A stretch of 64,000 nt of DNA from Litomosoides sigmodontis (lineage: Eukaryota > Nematoda > Chromadorea > Rhabditida > Onchocercidae): the NCBI GenBank assembly GCA_963070105.1, contig OY718808.1:620001-684000 (forward strand). Reading direction: 5' to 3'. A model generated the notes under the pieces. It saw only the letters and a program-made list of their open reading frames with translations, searched no databases and had not been told where the DNA came from. Below are positions 15,398 to 29,169 of the stretch, one piece after another; the first letter of the stretch is position 1, and each line of letters opens with the position of its first letter. Both the position numbers and the translations under genes were made by a program.

Positions 15398-18300
15398 TCA
15401 TGCAATATTAAAACCATTAGGTGCAACATCTCCGTTAGATAACTCCGAACTTCGTAATTTTTTCACGAATTCCGGTCGAATTGTCAACTTCTTTGATTTC
15501 TCCCAAGCAAACAGTGATTTACCAAAATGCCCATTGCGTGCTGTTTCCTTGTAGATTGGTTTTAACAAATCCAGCTCACTAAAATATTTTATAAACAAGG
15601 ACCCCAAATCTGAAATTCTCGACTTGTAAATTTTACTGAGTCATTTCACTTGGATGAAATCGTAATATCCAAATAATACAAATGTAGTGTGCCCGTATAT
15701 CACTGAGATATGAACAATAACACGTATTTCTTTGTAGTATAATTGTAACGCTGAATATGAAAATCGCCTTTTCCTTATTCAGTTACTGCTCAAACCATAA
15801 ATCTAATTTCAAGCATTCCCTTTTTAAAGTCTCTTCAAGTTCGTCTATCATAGAAAAAAGTATGAGAGATTACCGAATTATTACGCCGGGTCGAAGATCA
15901 AAATTGTCATTCACAATTGTTAACAATTCATCTTCCGTCAAATTGCTTGTTCCGTAGTCGACAACTGTTATTGAAAGTGGCTCTGCGATACCAATCGCGT
16001 ATGACACCTACAAAATTATTGTCTCTTACTGCTTGTCATAAGGAAAAGAACCAAATTTTGGATTTAAAATGATCTAGAAAAGCCTATTCTATAAAAAATA
16101 GACATTCTTTAACAGAAAACTAAACAACTGCGAATACTCAATACAGTTCTTCCACCCCACTGAAACGATGGACAAGCAGTACCTGAACCAAACATCGCTT
16201 ACAAATACCAGCATCTACAAGCGATTTGGCAACCCATCGAGCACCATATGCTGCTGAACGATCCACCTAAGCAAATGACCATGAGCTAAATTTAGATGCA
16301 GATATCACCAATTTTTTGGCTATAGAAACCATCAAAACAATTCACAAACCTCCGAAACCTTGCTTACAATTGACTCGAAAATTAATGTAAAGAGCAGTAT
16401 ATTATACCTTTGTTGGATCTTTACCAGAAAATGCGCCACCACCATGGGCGCCCCAACCACCATACGTGTCAACAATTATTTTACGACCAGTTAAGCCAGC
16501 ATCGGATCTAGGTCCACCAACTGTAAAACTACCGCATGGATTCAGATAGAACTTTGTAGCCGTATCCATGAAATGTTGAGGAACTATTTCCTAAAAATTT
16601 AAAGCAAAAAGAATTATGCAGTAAATCAATAAAATCATTGAATGATAAAACAAGAATATGCTGGAGTTCATCAATAATTACTGAACTTGCAAAATTTAAG
16701 AATCAACAGTTAACAGTAAAGCATCAACAACTTTTAACAAATAATGATAAAGAGGCAATAAATTTCTTTCAAGAAGTGATGAAATTTATCAGTCGCTCCA
16801 TGACTGCACGGCAGTTCCGTTAACCTATATATGCATATAACAGTAAACAAATCATACAAACACATATACCCATACAACATAATGAGCATAATTCCTATTT
16901 GCATTTCATGAAAAAAAGGCTTACATTTATAACATGTTTGATTAGATCAGCCCGAATTTTTTCCAGTGACGTTGTGGCCTTGTGCTGTGCTGATATAACA
17001 ATTGTATGAACTCGAATTGGTATGCACGCTCCATATTCAAATTTGTACTCTACTGTTACCTGAATTACATTGGTAAATTAAAAACAAAACAAAACACTTT
17101 GTTTAACGACAGCACTATTGTCAAGCGCACTGCTATATCTACCATTTTCCGTCATACTCAATAATCATGAATGACTTCATATAACCTGCTTTGACCTTAA
17201 TATTTGTTAACCAAGGACACGTATAATCGCAACATTTCCTTGATCAAATCTGAAGATCCTTTGAGATACTCTTCATTCCTCTAATTCATCTCTCAACAAA
17301 TTGCTCTTGCACAAAATATTCCAACTGTTAAAGGCATCTGAGTTGTATCACTCAAGATTTTTCTCTCACCGATTTCTTACTGTTTCTAATTATTTCCCTA
17401 CAAAGTAGCAAAAAAGGGATGTTTTATCCAGAAATGAACACCTGAGATTTCGAGTCAGGTAAAGCCCACTCAAGAGTACCATTTCTTCGCAGCTCATGAA
17501 GCTGTGCCAGCAATTTATGAGCTAGTAATAAAGAGAGCGGCATGCGCTCTTCTGTTTCATCTGTTGCATAACCGAACATTAGTCCCTGCAACAAAATTTT
17601 GCACGAGAACGGAGGTAATCTGAGTTATTTCTCAGTCAGCCTTTTCAAAATAATCACAAATGAAGTATGAAAAATTTATGGAATGATAAAAATTGTGTCG
17701 GTAATAGGGAATAGTCATGGTATTCCATTCCTCCGTGACGAAATAAACGGCTGTATCAATATCTATACCACAACTGGCGCGAATAATAAGAAAAAATAGA
17801 GATATCTAGTTTTGATATGCTTTATGACATAAGAATAACTTCTAACACAGGAGTACAGGAGCTATTGTCCTACGTTGAAGAGTACGAGAAAAGAACCAAC
17901 CTGATCACCTGCACCAATTTCTTCCATCTCTCGATTCAGATGCACTCCTGCTGCTATTTCAGGTGCTTGCTGCTCTAATGCAATTATCACATTACATGTT
18001 TTATAATCAAAACCTATAACAACAAGGAATTCTTTAGCTAAATTACATGATTAAGGCACATCTTTAGGTCAGTCTTTCTGTATATAATTCTCCCTCCAAT
18101 AAGCAAGTAAGCCAGCGATTCCGAGAATCAGTTATAAGAATACTTCTGTTGCTGTTTTACAACGGAAGTACTATAAATTTCTAATAATAGACCCTTGGAG
18201 GAATCGTCGAATCCTATTTGTTGTACCGTATCCCTAACGATTTGATAGTAATCAACATTTGCACTAGATGTAATTTCCCCACACAGCATCAACATATCCG

Positions 18301-18780
18301 TTTTGGCTACCGTTTCTGTAAGAAAGTAACAACTTTAAACGGATGTTAGTTTTAGCTGTTTTGAGGAAATTAACTTAATAGATGACTGATCGATAGAAAG
18401 TGATCTGAAATAACAAATGATCAATACAGAGTAGGCATATCACTTGAGTATTACTACAAATTCATTTCGTGCCCTTGCAAAATTTATAATCGGTCTTTGC
18501 ACTAAATAAATAACTTCTTGCCTGACTCTCACAGCCAATACACAACCATAATATCAAAAGCTCTAAAAAAATACAGATTTTTTTAAAAATGATATTTGAA
18601 TGTGGATTGTGAAAAGAAAGTATGATTGGACTGCTCCGATACCGCAAGCAACTTTCGCATTCGGATCCTGCGCAAGATGAGCATCCAAAACGGCATCCGA
18701 TATCATATCGCACATTTTGTCAGGATGACCTTCGCTTACTGATTCCGAAGTAAACAAAAACCTTTGGTTACGAAATAATT
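15398..18780 (-). CDS. sams: S-adenosylmethionine synthetase (methionine adenosyltransferase)
   Basis: Nine exons in minus order: 18780-18643, 18315-18193, 18013-17901, 17585-17442, 17059-16925, 16590-16408, 16266-16183, 16007-15874 and 15578-15398. Every junction preserves phase. Motifs in order are [105 protein letters not shown] and [14 protein letters not shown]. This covers the ATP-, methionine- and metal-binding loops, so the enzyme should be active. It makes S-adenosylmethionine from ATP and methionine in the cytosol. The C-terminus runs about 25 residues past the usual WE-PKKL end. The acceptor at 18780 needs a phase-1 upstream coding exon, so the start codon is not in this span; see the candidate at 21278-21290. 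Confidence 0.95.
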
Positions 18781-21700
18781 CTGAAAAAATACAATTCCAA
18801 AATTGCAGAGGTGAAATCACTTCACAACTTAAAAAGCAAAGGGAAAACCTTATAAACTGCACATTATTACTGAAGGAATTCCAATAACTCATACGTTATT
18901 GTTAGTACTATATGTACGAGCATTTTATATTATCATATCCTCACAACTGTCGCACCTGTGCTGCTACACAAAATAAAGCTCAGAATAAAACACTTATCCC
19001 TAACATCATTTCATCAACTAACCAGAAGTATTTCGATGCATTCCAAATCCGTCATGTGCCATTTCTTATGAACTTTCTTCCTTTTCTTCGTGAAGAAAGA
19101 AAAAATATCAACTGCCTGATATGTACAACGGTATGAAGACAAACGTTGAAATAACCAACACAATGTCAGTTGATAGCGAAATATGTCCTAAAAAAATACA
19201 TCATTGAAATGAGAAAGAAATTTGAAACAATTGGAGGAAAAAAAGCACAAATTAATCATCGTGTAGACGAGAATACCACAGGCATCATCTCCCTCATACC
19301 AATGATATATCTAATGAAACCAAATGTCCTTTCATACATTATCACAGCTAATTAATTTAGTGATAATTCTCACTGACATATATGTTATACGTAAATTACC
19401 TTCTTTCAGTTCCACCTTTCATTCTCCGACTCACTTCCTGCTATTCAGTTTTCATTCGCAAATCTACTTTTTCCTCTCCAACTCTGTAAAACTTAATCTA
19501 CTGCTTGCGTCCCCCTTTGCATGTGTAACCTTACATAAGCCTGTTTCTTTGTCCCCCATCTATTACAAGTAAACTTGACTTTTTCCGACTTCACCTTCTT
19601 CCTTTCTGTCCTCACTACGAAATCCTCTCCTTTCAAGCCCTTCCTATCTTCTTTCCATTTAAAATAAACAAGAAAAACACAGCTTTTATTTTAGTAGGAA
19701 AAATGCGCCAATGCATCAATATATCGGCCTTTTACAACCGCTGTAACCAATTCCATACAACTGTACTGGTTACGGTATTGCAATTTTCCACAACGTTCTC
19801 GCCTTGCCTTTCATTTTTCTAGTGTGAGGAGGAACAATTCACAACACTCATTCATCACTAACTACGACGTGCGTACAGGATTTATTTAACACAAATAGAA
19901 AGATGTCAATATTATCCATTTAATACCAAAACAGAACAACAAGCACTACTGCACTGAAAGGATATTATCACATTAATATTACGCGAACAGCCATAATGGA
20001 ATACTAAGAAAAAAAACAAATTAAAGCTAATAATTTGAAGTTACATTAGAAAGTACAAACAGAAATTGAATTATTTCTGTTAATTACCGGAAAGCAGTTA
20101 AACAAACATTGCAATTTGAAACATATGATGCTGCGAATATTTAAACAATTCAGTAAATCGTTGGGAATGCGATTTGAGAGAACAGCATCGAAACATATTG
20201 GACAAATTTGAAATAATTCATTGTAAGAGAATTTTGAAATAAATTTAACTACAAATTCCATACGCTTGCACTACAAATTTGATTTACAACAGATAAACGA
20301 ATAGAGTAGGCTCTTTACCATAGTTATATTACTCAACGATTAAATGTGAATGAAATCTGTAAAAGAAAAATGAATGCATTTACCACAAAAAAAAAGAAAT
20401 AAAACTACAAATATGGAAAAGAAAAAACGACCGTGGAAAAACATAAAAATAAGAACATCAAAACACTTTAGCAAAAATGAACGGCAGAAGTATCAAATGC
20501 GCCAAAAGTGATAATATAAAAATTGAGAAAATGGCAATTTGAAATTGTAACGGTACTAACAGTAATAAATATGAATCGTTAAAGCGTGAAGAAGCAAACC
20601 GATCGATCAATAGCACAAAGACGAGATCATATAAGTAATTGAAAAATTGCAAAAATGAAAGCAAATAAGAATACGAAACGAAATTATAGATAATGTTATC
20701 AGTAGCATTATCAGAAAGGTTGCACAGTCTCATTTTTAAATAATCTCTCATATACGCAAGTAACACTGATTGGAAGAAAACAAACCACTGCAAAAAAGGT
20801 GAAATTTCTGATTAAAAGACAGAAAAATTGTAAAATGCACGTAAAAATTTAAATGTTTCCAATTTCCTAATGAAAAGTGTGCGAAGCTGCGGAGCGAAAC
20901 ACGACGAACATTTAAATGACAAGTGATTATATATTATTATAAAGGAATACAATGAAAAAAAATTCCAGAACTCAAAAATTGCCAAACGTAGAACCTAAGG
21001 TATCCTAATGGTCAGTTGCATAGAACAACTATTACAAACACCAATGTATTGTTATGAAAAGCATACATACAGTCTTCGAGAGATTTTAGATAAGTTCGAA
21101 AAGCGTGAAATATTAGGATCCCACGATGCTGAGAAAGAAAATGAAAGAAGATTCTATTTTCCGACACCGGGAGAATAAAAGGTGGAATAAGAAAAAAAAG
21201 ACCGATTTCGTAAAATCATAATGCGCTGAAATGCGAACGAACAAAGGACAGAAGCAACGAACCTGCAAATACCTTACCACCCGCCCGCATTAAATCCTAA
21301 AAAGTCAAGGCAGGGTGACAACTTGCGAAATTTCGAAACAAAATCATTCGAAATTTGGGCGCAACGTAGGGGATACATCAATGGGAAAGGAATAAGACAG
21401 TGTGTGAAGGAGTAAGGAAATGATCATCACTCATGGAGATGTATCATCATTCTCGGCAACGATTTCATGAAACCATGAAAGATCATTACAGAAATGTCAA
21501 AAGTATGAAGATTGAGACATTTAATAGAAGCATGCATCATCTAACGACACTTCCAGTCTTCGGTGGCATCTTCCAATATTTTTTTAAGCAATTTAATTAC
21601 ATCTGTAATTAAAGTCTATTCCTACGTTTATTATTAAAATAAAAATACAAAGCGTCTTTTGACTTCCAATTTGACGAATTACACGTTTTCTCGAATGGCG

Positions 21701-22375
21701 TATTGGTTTGTGTTATTTACTTATTCGACTCAATACTTCACATATTGACGCAAATGAGAGATCGGAGGACATTTGCAATACATTCGACTAAAACGTTTAA
21801 ATTGTCAAATGAAGAACTAATATATAACATTATCTTCATTGTTCAGATTTAAAATTTTCAACTATTTTGTTACTTGTTGAAGCTAATCAAATAACCCAAA
21901 ATCATGAACAAGTGAATAAATGTAGAAATCAAGGAGCATTCAAATATCGTGATCAAAACCCCAAATAGCGTAGGAGGAAACGAAATGTGAACAAATAAAG
22001 CGTGACACGACGTATGAAAGGCTTAGGCAATCTGTCTCCCAACCAATCACCTCTGATGCGAAATAGCGGAGGAGCGTGGAAAAAGGTAGGAAAATGGAAA
22101 AGTCGAGTTCGTTAAATCACTGAGCTTTTCGTCTTGCTCTTCGTGCATCTATTATACTTATTTCGTCGTGTATTTTTAAATTTTCATTTCTGCTGATTTC
22201 TTCTCAAATTAGTTGAATTTGTTGCCATAATGTTCTGAGCAGATATTTCTGTTGAAGCTTTCTCCGAAACACTCAGTACGTAATGCTGTTAATGAAATAT
22301 TTTTTGGTTTTTCGTCTTTATGGTTGTCAAAAATTGAAAAAGTGGTAAACATGTTTTAGTTGTATTGTTTAAATT
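18781..22375. other. Long intron plus shared upstream region of divergent genes
   Basis: Contains the presumed first intron of the SAM synthetase gene and, beyond about 21290, the roughly 1.1 kb between its start and the divergent ZNHIT6 gene. The hydrophobic frames at 20458-20793 (-) and 19324-19572 (+) look like chance AT-rich ORFs. No repeat or RNA gene was recognised. Confidence 0.45.
21278..21290 (-). CDS. sams: Candidate 13-base first coding exon of SAM synthetase
   Basis: On the minus strand, ATG CGG GCG GGT G is followed at once by a strong donor GTAAGG. It ends in phase 1, exactly what the acceptor at 18780 requires, and would give the N-terminus MRAGELFRNQR. The resulting first intron would be about 2.5 kb, far longer than the others in this gene. 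Another short exon nearby could also fit, so this rests only on phase and donor quality. Confidence 0.4.
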
Positions 22376-25346
22376 ATGGATGAAATAGCTGAAGAATATC
22401 TGTCACCGACAGAAGAAACATTTGCTGAAATTGCTGAAAGTGCAAAGTCTCAACCTGCTCGATTGTGTGATTTGTGTCGCAAAGATTTATGGAAATATCG
22501 TTGTCCACGTTGCGCATTTCGTACTTGTTCCTTGCCGTGTTCCAAAGAGCATAAAACGAAATATGACGTAAGTATTTAAGTACACTTTTATTTCAGAATT
22601 AATTTTTTCCATTCCTTCATTGACATTAGTTGCTAATGAAAACTTCATTTATTTCGCGTTATATTGCGTTCATAATATTAGTTATTGGGATGCTCATCTA
22701 TTTTAAACGACGCTCTTTTTTTGTTTTGTCAGTTGATAAATAAGGTTTTCATTTAGTTTTAGATTACTTGAGAATTATTTTCATGTTGTAGTGTTCTGGT
22801 GAGCGTGACAAATCATTTGATATTATCAAAAGGCTTGTTGATTATTCGTCGTCGGTAGCTGTTGATGATGAGAAATTCCTCAATACCGTCACAGCATCAC
22901 TGAATAATGCTACGGAACGTTTGACAGGAATAAATCACGCAAATATTCCTCATTCTGTACGGCACCCAGAATATGTTAATAAGTCTGAAGTTGCTGTTGA
23001 TATTGTAACAGAAGAAATTACTGAAGCTCATAATGAACAACAATGCACAAATGGATCAGAAGATAATGAGATTAGTTTGTTGGATAAAACCTATGACGAA
23101 AAAGAAATGACATCATCACAGGTACTTTTTGATATTAGTTGAAATAGAATCTGGTAGGTGCGTATTGTTCTTGAAGGCTTTTTGTATCTGAAAGTGTTCG
23201 TTTTTAATACTTTCCCTATCAATTTAGATGAATTGTTTAATTAGCCTTATTGTTTTCTCCTACTTTTCTTTTTTTGCAGAGAAAGAAAGAGCTCGGAAAG
23301 GGCGAATAATTGTTATAAACTGTTTCCTGGACCACTGTAGTTATATTGTTTTTAATTATAGGTAGATGATGGAAGAGGATTAACAGTGGAGCATACGGAA
23401 TGGAAAGTTATGGCTGTGAAACGGTATTTACTCAACAGCGCTCATAGAAGGCGTATTTGGCTTACTGTCACTCCCAGTAAAGGTTCTTCATTGCAACGTT
23501 GTTTCGTACGAGTGATTTCTTCTAAACTCTTCATGCGTTGCGTTAGAATAAAATTATTTTATCATAAATGCATTCGTGGAAGACTGCATTGGTAAAATTT
23601 AAGAGAGCAACAGTTCTCGTCATGAACAATTTTCGGATACTATATTCTGGACTATACGAATAATTTTTCGTCGAGAACAACAGAGTGAAGCTGGGAAACA
23701 AATTGTAGAAGATGGATATACTGTTAACAATATTCCGGAAAGTATATCTGTAGCAACACTTCTGCGGCAATTCATCAAACCCAAAATGGTTCTTTCTTAA
23801 ATTTTAGAATTTACAATAAATTGAATACTTATGTCGAACTTTTTAGCAAATTTGAATATTTTTTAGCTTTATGATGGATTCGTGTTGTTTCTTTTTGGAT
23901 TTTTTTTCAATTCAGATAATTCTCGACTCTTTGTTTTTATCTTAATTTTATTGTCGCATTTGTTAAGATTCAATATAATAATGTTGCTATGCTAGATTTT
24001 CCTATTTTTATCTTGAACTGAAAGTTTTGCTGAAAGTTTTGTTGAGAATAATTTTTCAGATTGGACCAGTTGTTAGTAAGTCAGATCTGGATGCTGAGAA
24101 GATGGTATATTTCCAAGAATCTGGTATGGATAAGCTGATGGTTTACATGCCTGTGCCCATTGAAGGAAAACGACGGTAATATTATATCAAAAATATTGGA
24201 GAGAATTTTCCGAAAAAAAAGTCTAAATTTTTGTTTGTAAGCTGCATTCAAAAACGAAATTTTATTTTGTAGGAGGTCTTTTTACTTATTTTTATCGAGC
24301 AAAACAATAAGTAATTCTATGTTTTTCAGTTTTTACGTAATAAATCTCTCAAAGACAATTCTCGATAACATGCGAAATCGTTTCATTTTGGATCATCCAA
24401 CTTTTATCGTTACATTAAATAATCAGTTTAATGATTATATTATGCTGAGTGAACAAGAGGCACGAGAACTTCGAGAATTGCAAAGAGAGAAAAATCGCGA
24501 TAATCAAAATGTTACACATAATAATGTAATTATTTTTTCCTACTTTTTCATTTGAATTCCGCTTCACACCCATGCACTCGTTACTTCTGATTATAATTAC
24601 AGTTTTAAAGTCATGTTTTTGTGTCATTTAGCCGCGGGGTAGAGGTCGCTTTGACGGACGATTCATATCTCGTGGACGAGGTAGTGGACGAGCGGGGTTC
24701 AAAAGACCACGCAATTTACCGGAACGTAATTTACCGGATAGTGGAGGCAGTAGAGGATCAGGAAGACCATGGAAGTGCAGTCGGTCATTTCGGGGTGGCC
24801 ACCAGCAAAAACGCGATTTCTATGAAAGGTAATTTTATCTTCTTGCTGTATTTTTAATTTACATGTTAGATAGTATAATACTTGCTATCTTAAAAATTAC
24901 AAGTTAAATTTTCGCTCACCGAACTAAGATTCGCGCTATGTAAGGGTTAAGTTGTTACTGTCTTATCTGTTTTTCTCCCAACTTAGGATGTTTTTATATT
25001 TGGAATTATCTTTTTGTATGCTTTTACGCTGTCCAGTGGTTTAGATAGTTTCCGTGTTCAGTAATTTTGATAGTTTCGTTTACCTCGCCCAATTAAAATG
25101 ATTTCGTAGTTAGCAGCAATACAAATTCATTTCATGTAGTGTTTTACCGATTGCAGGAATAATGATGGACGAGGTACGGTAGCAGTTACAAATTTTGGAA
25201 TGCAGGATTCCAACTGGCGTCCACCTACTCCCTCACAAGCGGGAGATCCGATTGTGGATGCTTGGTCAAAAGCTCTCGCAGACAAAACAAAAAAGGAAAC
25301 TCTTCCAAATATCGGTTGCTCAAACGAAATTCAAAGTATCTCATAA
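22376..25346 (+). CDS. ZNHIT6: Zinc-finger HIT protein, BCD1/ZNHIT6 homologue with RGG-rich tail
   Basis: Exons: 22376-22567, 22792-23121, 23362 to about 23500, about 23600-23788, 24060-24175, 24330-24525, 24632-24828 and 25157-25346. All joins hold phase except the third-to-fourth, whose exact sites I could not fix. Exon 1-2 encodes an HIT zinc finger: CDLCRKDLWKYRCPRC, CSLPCSKEHK and CSGERDK. Downstream blocks KRYLLNSAHRRRIWLTV, FWTIRIIFRREQQ and ILDNMRNRFILDHPTFIV match the BCD1 core. BCD1 is needed for box C/D snoRNP assembly in the nucleus. After the core, exon 7 encodes an Arg/Gly-rich tract (RGRGRFDGRFISRGRGSGR). The last exon ends with a short acidic-polar segment. The RGG tail is not in human ZNHIT6 as I recall it. 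Expression starts divergently from the SAM synthetase side. Confidence 0.85.
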
Positions 25347-28063
25347 CTTCTGTTTATGCTGTATTTTTTATTCCATATTTGTCGTTGTTGCAGGGTTTTG
25401 CCGTTTAAATATTTTTTTAATTTTGAATTATTGATTTTGTTTTCTGTTCACTTAGTAAAATGTCATTTCTATGCATAATCTTAAAATGCAATGAAACTCT
25501 ACGGTACTCCTAGGTTTAATTTTCGAATTCATATTTCGTTCTTCAAGTCAAGAAATATGGATTGTCAAGATGATTAAATCAATATATAGCATATCGGCTA
25601 GTTTGGTTTTTTAATGGACTCAGCTTTTTGCACCAAAAAAAGGGTCAGAACATTCGTCATTATTCTCTATACCTTGGAAGGATAGCAACTGTAAATCGAT
25701 AGCAGACATAAAGTGTGGAATTTAATTTTTCAACAGACGCAAGCAGTTTGCCCTCCAAGTGTGAAGAAGATAAATAGCTTTCCTATCACGTGGGAAGGCT
25801 GATGCTGGTTGTAAAAATTTAAAGCACATTAAAGCCAACATCATTGTATGCATGCATATTTGTGGATAAAAACACAAGCGTTCGTAGAGGCATAGGTGAA
25901 GTGTAAGTTATTCTTTATCCATTATTTTATTGATAAATTTATTTCATTTAGGACCCGAAAAACAAAGTCACATGTTTTTACTCCTTTCCAAGTAGCTCAT
26001 AATTTTAAGGTGTCAAATTGCACATATTTTCGGACCAGTTAGCTGACGCTGACAATTCCGCGTGAGAAGAGTTTTCGTCAGAATCACTGTAATAAATTCC
26101 TGGAATGTTTTGAGGAATTTACAGGTATTCCTAAAAGAAATTGCGAAAAGGAAGAGGGCTAGAGAGAGTGGAGGTAAGAAGAATAAATTAATCGATGAAG
26201 AGAAAACCGATTTAATTCAGAATCTTACTTTATGCGCATATCAATGATAAATATACTAATACAACACTCCGTCTTCACTTCAGCTGATACGTATGAAAGT
26301 AATTCTGCTTCAATTTCAAAATTGTGTGCCATTACAAAGTCAACACTTTCTCTTCAGCTCCCTGTACTTGACTTCGCCTAAGCGTGATACCTAATTATGC
26401 CTAATTGTTAAGGTTCAGTTGAGTGGAGAGTGATTTTTATTTTTATTTCTAATATAACGTCATTTTAACAACTCATGTAGCAGACATTTCAATGGTTCGC
26501 GCACAGAATTGTAAGAGTAACAAACGTTACGTGAGCGGTTTTGTAGATCTTGCATCGAGTTGGCTTTCAAATATCACGTTAAAAATTATCTCCACTTGTT
26601 CAATTTTCCACTATACAATCTATTTTCCATCAAAATCAAGGAGTATGCACATGCTTCATTTCTCTGTTTCACGTGAAAATTATGATTTTGGAAAAACGAT
26701 GAACGCATTCAATCGTCCATCCAGACGTAAGTTTTTACTTCACACGTTCCTAAAAGACTCTATCACTTAAAAAAATTTTTGTTCTAGAAAATCAAAGAAA
26801 TTTTTTTTAGATTTTGGAAAATTCCTGTATTATTTTCAGAAAATTTTTATTACTTTTATTGTTTAAAAGAAATATGGAGTTTTTTTGAAACTCTTCTTGC
26901 ATACAACTTGAAATTAATATTAGTTTAGTTGATCGTAAGAGAGAAGAGTTAATCTTCCCTTGTATAATTGTAATTATTACAAAAGGGAAGCTATGGGACT
27001 TTTACGGAAGTTATTATTTATGATTTTTCTTTTTTTTGGATTATTTCAATTTTAAATTAATAACTATATATTCACTCTTTTTTGCTAATTAGGAATGATT
27101 AAGTGGAACCTCACGTAATACTACCCAAGAGTACTTGATATCTATTCCATTCGACACACTAAATTTGCATACTTCTTTTCGCCACTCCCTGAGAAAACGC
27201 ATGAACTGCATGAGAGAACTATCATTGTTCCAACAATTTGCACGTCGATCGGGTTGGCATTTCTCTGCTTCCTCTCTCTACGTGACTAAGACTGCTCTTA
27301 CAAGTTACTTGGGGTGGTTTATTTCAACCATTTAATCTAAAAAATAGCATTAATTTAACGTAACGTAAGTAGTCCTGTCTTTTCTGAATTTTTACTAATC
27401 ATCGCTTTTATATAACTTTTGTACGATGGTTTGTTGCATGTAAGGCTCTGCACTATTTTATTCACGTGATAGTTTTTACTGACCTGTGCCTTCATACACC
27501 TTATTCACGTGATAGCCTTCATTGACCTCTGTTTCAGTACATTAACTGTTACTTTATTATATGCAAGAGACGAATTTATTCATTACTGTTTCATTACCAT
27601 TAGAGTTAAGTTGAATAATAATGTAATGTAAGAGAAACGAACGATGAGCATTTCCGATAACTTTCCTTTACTATATGAATGACGTAATTAACTGATGTGT
27701 TAATCAATAACGTGTGTGATAATCAATAATACTTCATCCTACGCCTATTTCGGTAATGCGATTTTTCCTCGTTCTTCTTCAGCTCAATTTTTATTTTGTT
27801 TCACTTTATTTCGGACTAATTTGCGTATTATTTATTTATATAACAAATGATTACTAAACTTTAGCGATACTGAACAGTTTTCCAATCGCATAAAGAAATA
27901 GCAATTGCTAAGCAAACATATAAATCGCTAATATTTACGCAGGGAAAGTAATAACAATAATAATGATAATAATATTAACAATGATGATAATGATAGTGAT
28001 AATAATAGTACTATAATAATGAATTTTGATATTAATTTAAAAAACAATGAGCAATAATTTCAG
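25347..28063. other. Intergenic, no gene seen
   Basis: Short frames at 26062-26247, 26492-26770 and 27135-27335 lack motifs. A basic stretch near 26130-26170 is flanked by acceptor- and donor-like sites (TTTACAG, GAG|GTAAGAA) and could be an exon of the next gene, but I cannot link it. An imperfect (AAT)n/(GAT)n tract lies at about 27950-28020. Confidence 0.35.
27950..28020. repeat. Imperfect AAT/GAT trinucleotide tract
   Basis: Interrupted AAT, GAT and ATG units, visible directly. It resembles the ragged right flank of the large array near 35000. Confidence 0.8.
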
Positions 28064-28536
28064 GAGCAAATAATAAGAGTAATGGACGAGGCGCAACATA
28101 TTCTATCGGGCGGAAGTGCGGAAAGTCGACGTTTTAATGAGAGGCGTCGTAAGAGGAAAAATGAGAAAGAGAAGAAAGAGGACAAAAAATATTCTAATAT
28201 TTTATTTTCCTGTGTAACTGTTCGACAACTTCGTAACTTACTGAATAAGGTAGCTTTCTTTTCTCAGTATTCTATATTTCATTTCCACTTCTGGAGAAGT
28301 GAATTTAGCAACGGTGAATTCAGCCATGCAGTGACAGTGTGATTGAAATTCAAAAGTAAAATATTGTCGTAATTTACTGGTGAGGATAATCTCTAATTTA
28401 GGTGGATAAGAAGGATAGCGATGAAAGGCGAACTAATGAGGGAGTTGATGGGAAAGTTGTTGGGAGAGGAGCAGTTCGACGGTTAACTTCAAACAAAGCA
28501 AAACAACAAAAAGCAATAAAAAAACAACCCACTAGT
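28064..28536 (+). CDS. Unrecognised basic protein, C-terminal exons
   Basis: Exon 28064-28249 follows an AATTTCAG acceptor and ends AATAAG|GTAGC. Exon 28402-28536 follows AATTTAG and ends in a TAG stop, in frame with the first. The product is highly charged, with [19 protein letters not shown] followed by [12 protein letters not shown] and a Lys/Thr-rich end. It looks like a nuclear, partly coiled or disordered basic tail, but I recognise no family. Either this is the end of one gene whose start lies upstream, or the second exon continues by splicing into 29309-30993. Confidence 0.4.
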
Positions 28537-29169
28537 TAGTCTTAGTCCTTACTATCAGTTTTAGTTTTGAAACTTTCCGAAAAAAATTACCGATATTTTA
28601 GGTTTCATAAATTTTTATGAATTCCAAAAATGTTGTGAGACTTATCGCTAATTTATTCTCTTTTTTTGAATATTCACTTTTTTGGTTTATTGCAAAATGA
28701 AGGGATATGATATTTTTTGTTTTTATTATTGCATTTAATTTATATCTAACTAATAATATTGCAGAGCGAATTGTTTCATTAAAAATGATTCGAGCAAAAT
28801 AGTCCCTCTTTTTAGACAAAAAAGCACTCGAAAAACTCATAGCTTACAGTTGCTGAAAGTTGGCATTTTTAATTTGAAATTTTATTTTAGAAGTAAGCCA
28901 TCCGGTTGCTGAGAACGGTGTTGGTGCGAGAACATTTCCGGTCGCAGCGATATCGATGGGTTTATTCATTGTATGCTTCCATTTCGCTTCTCCAACTTAC
29001 TGATAGATGGGATTCTTCCCGGTAGTATTTGACGTCGTTTTTGCCTGCTTGTTAGGTCGGTCCCCTGGAATTGCGGTGTCTGACACTTTCACATTGAAAG
29101 TTAAACAGTTGAAATTTTTGTTTTTTTCCGGATTTAGGAGCATACACGTTTTTGTTCTTGAAATATTTT

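Noticed and set aside
20458..20793. 111-residue hydrophobic minus-strand ORF
   Set aside because: Phe/Leu-rich composition typical of AT-rich noncoding DNA; it lies in the presumed long SAM synthetase intron and shows no motif.
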